Positions 61,487-64,000 of a DNA stretch of 64,000 bases are shown in pieces (the first letter of the stretch is position 1; each line of letters starts with the position of its first letter). The DNA lies in assembly GCA_016934215.1 (NCBI GenBank), contig JAFGTE010000013.1, positions 88,555 to 152,554 of the forward strand, given 5' to 3'. A program made the position numbers and the translations under genes. This DNA is from Candidatus Peregrinibacteria bacterium. Its GTDB lineage: Bacteria; Patescibacteriota; Gracilibacteria; UM-FILTER-43-11. Below the pieces are notes generated by a model. The model was given only the letters and a program-made list of their open reading frames with translations. It was not told the origin of the DNA and made no database searches.

Positions 61487-62224
61487 CTATTTCTTGGCAA
61501 ATGAAACGTTTTTAAGTACCCATTTATCAGGTAATGAGCCATGGGATTTTTTGTAAATGTATTTAATTAAAAATTTTAATATATTGATTTTGGTTTGGAT
61601 TTTATTCGTCTTATAAAAATTCTCCACGTTACGACCAAATTTATGATCTAATGTGTTCAATAATTTAGTCATTTCATTAGGTTGTCTTAAATATTCCCTA
61701 TTCAGTTTAAGCAATAATTCAATCATGTTATTCATTAATAAATGGCTATCCAGTCCGAATGCCAGGTAGTTTTTCTTTCTTATGTCGCGCTGCACCTCCC
61801 CCCAAAAATCATCTATGGAGTACTTGTGCATTAAAATTTCTTCCTTTGTAAATTTTGTTTTCAATGTGAGGTTCTTTCTGGCAATGGATTGGATATTACT
61901 CAGCATATTAGTTTTTTGATAAATTATTTTGCCAGAAGCCAACATTTGCGAAGTAATCCGTCGCAAATTGTTTTTCTCTTCCTGAAGATAACGATTTGTT
62001 TCCTTTACAGTATCTAAAATAATATCAATACGTATACCGTTGCTTATAAAACTTCGTCTGGAAAATTGCCCTTTACGCTTTAAAAGAACATATATATCAA
62101 CATCGGAATATTGATCATATTTGTTTCTTGCCGCTGAGCCAAATAACATAATCCCAAGAATATTGTTGTCTTGGTTATATTTCTTGACAAAATTATCGCA
62201 AATTTTTTCAATTATCTTTTTCAT
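61487..62224 (-). CDS. nucleotidyltransferase-fold protein with helical C-terminal domain
   Basis: 245 residues from the ATG at 62224 (a TTG lies two codons upstream). GIMLFGSAARNKYDQYSDVDIYVLL is the minimal nucleotidyltransferase signature GSxxR..SDxDxxV, and the third acidic residue is in NGIRIDIILD. The C-terminal 130 residues are helical (SHLLMNNMIELLLKLNREYL), like the substrate or HEPN-like domains found after such cores. The gene is far richer in A+T than its neighbours, which suggests transfer. It follows the radical SAM gene and the mini-gene on the same strand. It could nucleotidylate a peptide or tRNA, or be an antitoxin-like MNT protein; unresolved. Confidence 0.8.
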   Translation of the reverse strand: MKKIIEKICDNFVKKYNQDNNILGIMLFGSAARNKYDQYSDVDIYVLLKRKGQFSRRSFISNGIRIDIILDTVKETNRYLQEEKNNLRRITSQMLASGKIIYQKTNMLSNIQSIARKNLTLKTKFTKEEILMHKYSIDDFWGEVQRDIRKKNYLAFGLDSHLLMNNMIELLLKLNREYLRQPNEMTKLLNTLDHKFGRNVENFYKTNKIQTKINILKFLIKYIYKKSHGSLPDKWVLKNVSFAKK

Positions 62225-62280
62225 AAGCAAGAAAGATGGGGGCCAAAAACAGTATACACTATACCATCTTTGACCCCCTA
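62225..62280 (-). promoter_or_regulatory. leader with two competing hairpins before the nucleotidyltransferase
   Basis: AAAGATGG at 62232-62239 can pair with CCATCTTT at 62264-62271, or GGGGGCCAAA at 62238-62247 with TTTGACCCCC at 62269-62278 (one G-U pair in the RNA). The arms overlap, so only one hairpin can form. A TATAGT -10-like box lies between them on the minus strand. It could be attenuator-like, a terminator pair or a mobile-element remnant. Confidence 0.4.
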
Positions 62281-62296
62281 GATTGCCGCTATCTCG

Positions 62297-62395
62297 CTAG
62301 CGACAGTTGCTGGGTCGCTGGCAGGTGTTCAGTACCTTCCGACGCGGAAGGGGCCTAACAACCAAACCAGTCAACCGCTTTTTGGGCTGTGCCAC
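62297..62395 (-). CDS. 32-residue mini-gene, possible RiPP precursor
   Basis: GTG start, TAG stop. The SD GAAAGGAGGTGAT (62412-62400) is a full-length match to the anti-SD and stands 8 nt before the GTG; almost no other gene here has one. The peptide begins MAQPKKRLTGLVVRPLPRRK and ends VLNTCQRPSNCR, with two Cys and a basic body. It starts 43 nt after the radical SAM/SPASM gene, where a substrate peptide could be expected. The first nine residues also look like the start of ribosomal protein L32 (MAxPKKRxT), so a truncated rpmF fragment is the main alternative. Too short for a composition test. Confidence 0.45.
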   Translation of the reverse strand: MAQPKKRLTGLVVRPLPRRKVLNTCQRPSNCR

Positions 62396-62438
62396 GCTAA
62401 TCACCTCCTTTCAGAGCCAGCTTTTTCTCTTTGCAGCT

Positions 62439-63881
62439 TCAGAATTTATTTTCATGAAGCTGTTCAGAGAGAAGTGTTCGCGTCATTTGGCGCCAAAAAT
62501 CGCACATCCGGTCAATTTTTGTAGTTTGCATTGCCCGGGCGTATTCTTGAGTAATATTACATCCTCCGCCACATTGGCCTTCAATCATACATCCTTTACA
62601 TGCGTTCATCGCCCCAGTAAGGTGGTCTTTAACAAAATGATGATAAGCTCCTCCCTGTGCGCAAAAAGATTCAATTTTGTCAAGGCTCCCGAGTTTTGTG
62701 GTGCTGTACCCGCATCCATAGATATTGCCTGAAGGGCTGATGCACATACTGTTACCGCGAACTGCGCCGCAAAACGCGACATTGGCTTCAAGTGTAGAAT
62801 CGTTTAGATTTTCCGCCGGCCGGGACCAGAATCCGGCAACGTCAATGCCAGATTTATGGGCGTATCGTCGTATCCGCATCAATTTTGCAACAATATCTGC
62901 AAGAGGTATTTCTACCATTCCGATCACATCAATATCAATGCGAACTTCACGCATCCCTCGTGCCTTAGCCCAATCAATAATATTTTCATTAAGATCGGAA
63001 AAATTACATTCGTTAATAGTAACGGCAATACCATTAAGAGGATAATCTTGCGCCGCAAGTGTATCAAAGCCTTTTATGATTGATGCAAAAGTACCCCCTC
63101 CAGATTTTGTTAAGCGAACCTTGTCATTGCCTTCACGTGTTCCATCGAGACTTGACGCCACTTCCACGCGGTGACTTTTTAGCTCCCTGGCGATTTCAGC
63201 GGTCATAAGAGAGGCATTTGTGTTGATGAAAAAGCGGAAATCAAATTGATTGTCATAGGCCAATCGGCAATATTCCAATACTTGTCGTATTACAGGCCAT
63301 GCTAAAAGAGGCTCGCCGCCACCAAAATTAATCTCAGCTGCATTATTTTTATGCTTTCGCAGAATTTGAAGAAAGCCATCAACGGCCTTTTTTGCAGTAT
63401 TAAAATCCATGAGCTTGTGGGGATTTGTGATGCGATCCGATGTTTCTAAATTATTGAAATGCATGCAGTATGTACATCGAAAATTACAAACTTCCGACAT
63501 GATAAGCTCAAGATATTTAATAAGTGAGCCATCTGTTATTTGTCTTTCACGTTCTCTCATTTTTTGCGCAAGAAAAGCCCTCTCATCAAATCCATCAAGT
63601 ATCAGATAGTGGTCGGCGATCAGTTCCTGTATATATGCTATCTCGTCTTGGCTGAGTTCATATTCGTCGTAAATTGCCCTAAGCGTCTTTGGTGAGGAAA
63701 AAATTCCGAGAAATTCTTGCATTTCCCGAGATATGATTTTTGGCTTGCCGAAAAGCGAATGCCAAATGACAGTATTTTTTCCAGCTTCTACTGTTTGCAT
63801 GAAACCCGATTGAATTAGTGGCGTTTCAAGAGTAACCAGTGTTTCGGATTCTATATTTTTTTCTGGAGATTTCACGTGCAT
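62439..63881 (-). CDS. radical SAM/SPASM peptide-maturase-like enzyme
   Basis: 480 residues from the ATG at 63881 (GTG at 63887 possible). An N-terminal PqqD/winged-helix-like region (about 25-100; VIWHSLFGKPKIISREMQEFLGIF) would bind a leader peptide. The radical SAM core has SEVCNFRCTYCMHF (C-x3-C-x2-C, about 132-139) and INFGGGEPLLAW. The SPASM region has FCGAVRGNSMCISPSGNIYGCGYS and CKGCMIEGQCGGGC..RMCDFW for two auxiliary 4Fe-4S clusters, as in anSME and RiPP maturases. The ending TGA is near the mini-gene. It has a consensus promoter. The target residue and product are unknown. Confidence 0.92.
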   Translation of the reverse strand: MHVKSPEKNIESETLVTLETPLIQSGFMQTVEAGKNTVIWHSLFGKPKIISREMQEFLGIFSSPKTLRAIYDEYELSQDEIAYIQELIADHYLILDGFDERAFLAQKMRERERQITDGSLIKYLELIMSEVCNFRCTYCMHFNNLETSDRITNPHKLMDFNTAKKAVDGFLQILRKHKNNAAEINFGGGEPLLAWPVIRQVLEYCRLAYDNQFDFRFFINTNASLMTAEIARELKSHRVEVASSLDGTREGNDKVRLTKSGGGTFASIIKGFDTLAAQDYPLNGIAVTINECNFSDLNENIIDWAKARGMREVRIDIDVIGMVEIPLADIVAKLMRIRRYAHKSGIDVAGFWSRPAENLNDSTLEANVAFCGAVRGNSMCISPSGNIYGCGYSTTKLGSLDKIESFCAQGGAYHHFVKDHLTGAMNACKGCMIEGQCGGGCNITQEYARAMQTTKIDRMCDFWRQMTRTLLSEQLHENKF

Positions 63882-63905
63882 ATTCACTGGAATAAATGAG
63901 AAACG

Positions 63906-63934
63906 ATTTTAATTTATATAATAAAAATTGTCAA
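63906..63934 (-). promoter_or_regulatory. consensus promoter of the radical SAM gene
   Basis: Minus strand TTGACA (63934-63929), 17 bp, TAAAAT (63911-63906). The leader to the ATG at 63881 is about 18 nt. The last 60 bases of the window contain AAAAATTTTTT and no visible gene. Confidence 0.7.
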
Positions 63935-64000
63935 TTTACGACAATAATTTTTGAGCATGCGAAAGGGGCTTCGTAAAAATTTTTTGAGGCTCTCGCAAAA

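Noticed and set aside
62399..62413. ATCACCTCCTTTC on the plus strand looks like the 3' end of 16S rRNA
   Set aside because: Only this anti-SD-like stretch matches; the upstream sequence does not resemble helix 45 or the rest of 16S. It is the complement of a strong SD.
62307..62732. Plus-strand open frame of 141 residues across the mini-gene and the end of the radical SAM gene
   Set aside because: It has no SD or promoter, overlaps a well-supported gene antisense and shows no protein-like motif; the minus strand carries the perfect SD.
61329..64000. Second attachment site for an island at tRNA-Glu
   Set aside because: The best match to the tRNA 3' end near 63985 (TGAGGCT) is only 7 bases, which is expected by chance; no integrase is visible.
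1..64000. UGA recoding to glycine, as in some Gracilibacteria
   Set aside because: TGA terminates lgt, hit, rnhB and the radical SAM gene at the expected ends, and core proteins contain no internal TGA.
39990..64000. Possible repeat between CTCGCAAAAATTT near 40022 and GGCTCTCGCAAAA at the window end
   Set aside because: The shared part is short, and the second copy is cut by the window edge, so it cannot be judged.

Overview
The window reads as chromosomal DNA of a small-genome bacterium, most likely a member of the Patescibacteria/CPR and perhaps of the Peregrinibacteria-Gracilibacteria side. This placement is inferred from gene content and style, not from a marker tree. In favour are dense coding with 1-20 nt overlaps, AT-rich gene starts almost without Shine-Dalgarno sequences, several promoters 6-16 nt from the start codon (leaderless mRNAs), single-copy tRNAs, lineage-style hypothetical proteins and one very large protein of 1928 residues. 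TGA acts as a stop (lgt, hit, rnhB, the radical SAM gene), so the recoded UGA-glycine code of some Gracilibacteria does not apply. De novo purine genes (purF, purD) and nadB make it less reduced than many CPR.

Layout. 1-4.4 kb: 3' part of tmk, then folD, purF and purD. 4.4-9.4 kb: a small membrane protein, Nfu-type Fe-S scaffold, PrsW-like protease, nadB, tsaD and lgt. 9.35-11.35 kb: accessory stretch with a self-contained cassette (promoter, structured leader, SD, gene, terminator) of unusual composition and two unknown genes. 11.4-14.4 kb: CHASE2 adenylate cyclase, DUF3307 membrane protein and a stand-alone cyclic-nucleotide-binding protein. 14.5-23.7 kb: uvrA, then three unknown proteins with a peptidoglycan-binding-like GPY motif surrounding a HAMP-SpoIIE phosphatase. 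23.8-32.2 kb: information-processing core (ruvB, dnaG, rpoD, greA, valS) with small unknown proteins. 32.3-38.9 kb: small protein, giant protein and a coiled-coil protein. 38.9-43.6 kb: DsbA-like protein, HIT protein, rsmI, an M23 peptidase with coiled coil, ruvA. 43.6-48.7 kb: pgi and four pilin-like proteins. 48.7-54.9 kb: leuS, MscS-like TM-helix protein, tRNA-His, rmlB, glmS. 54.9-61.4 kb: repeat protein, DUF4342, DUF1361, acylphosphatase, N-formylglutamate amidohydrolase-like protein, secreted HELGH protein, flippase, rnhB, tRNA-Glu. 61.4-64 kb: an accessory island with an AT-rich nucleotidyltransferase, a 32-codon gene with a perfect SD, and a radical SAM/SPASM peptide-maturase-like enzyme.

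The best candidates for something undescribed are: (i) the radical SAM/SPASM - mini-gene - nucleotidyltransferase island next to tRNA-Glu; (ii) an intergenic repeat family with an invariant TAGGCATATCT header, two copies of which are followed by self-complementary arrays with an 11-bp period; (iii) a family of unknown proteins, including the 1928-residue one, that share a WEWASK module and/or a GPY module. No CRISPR array, insertion sequence or rRNA gene was seen. No gene-free stretch exceeds 300 bases.
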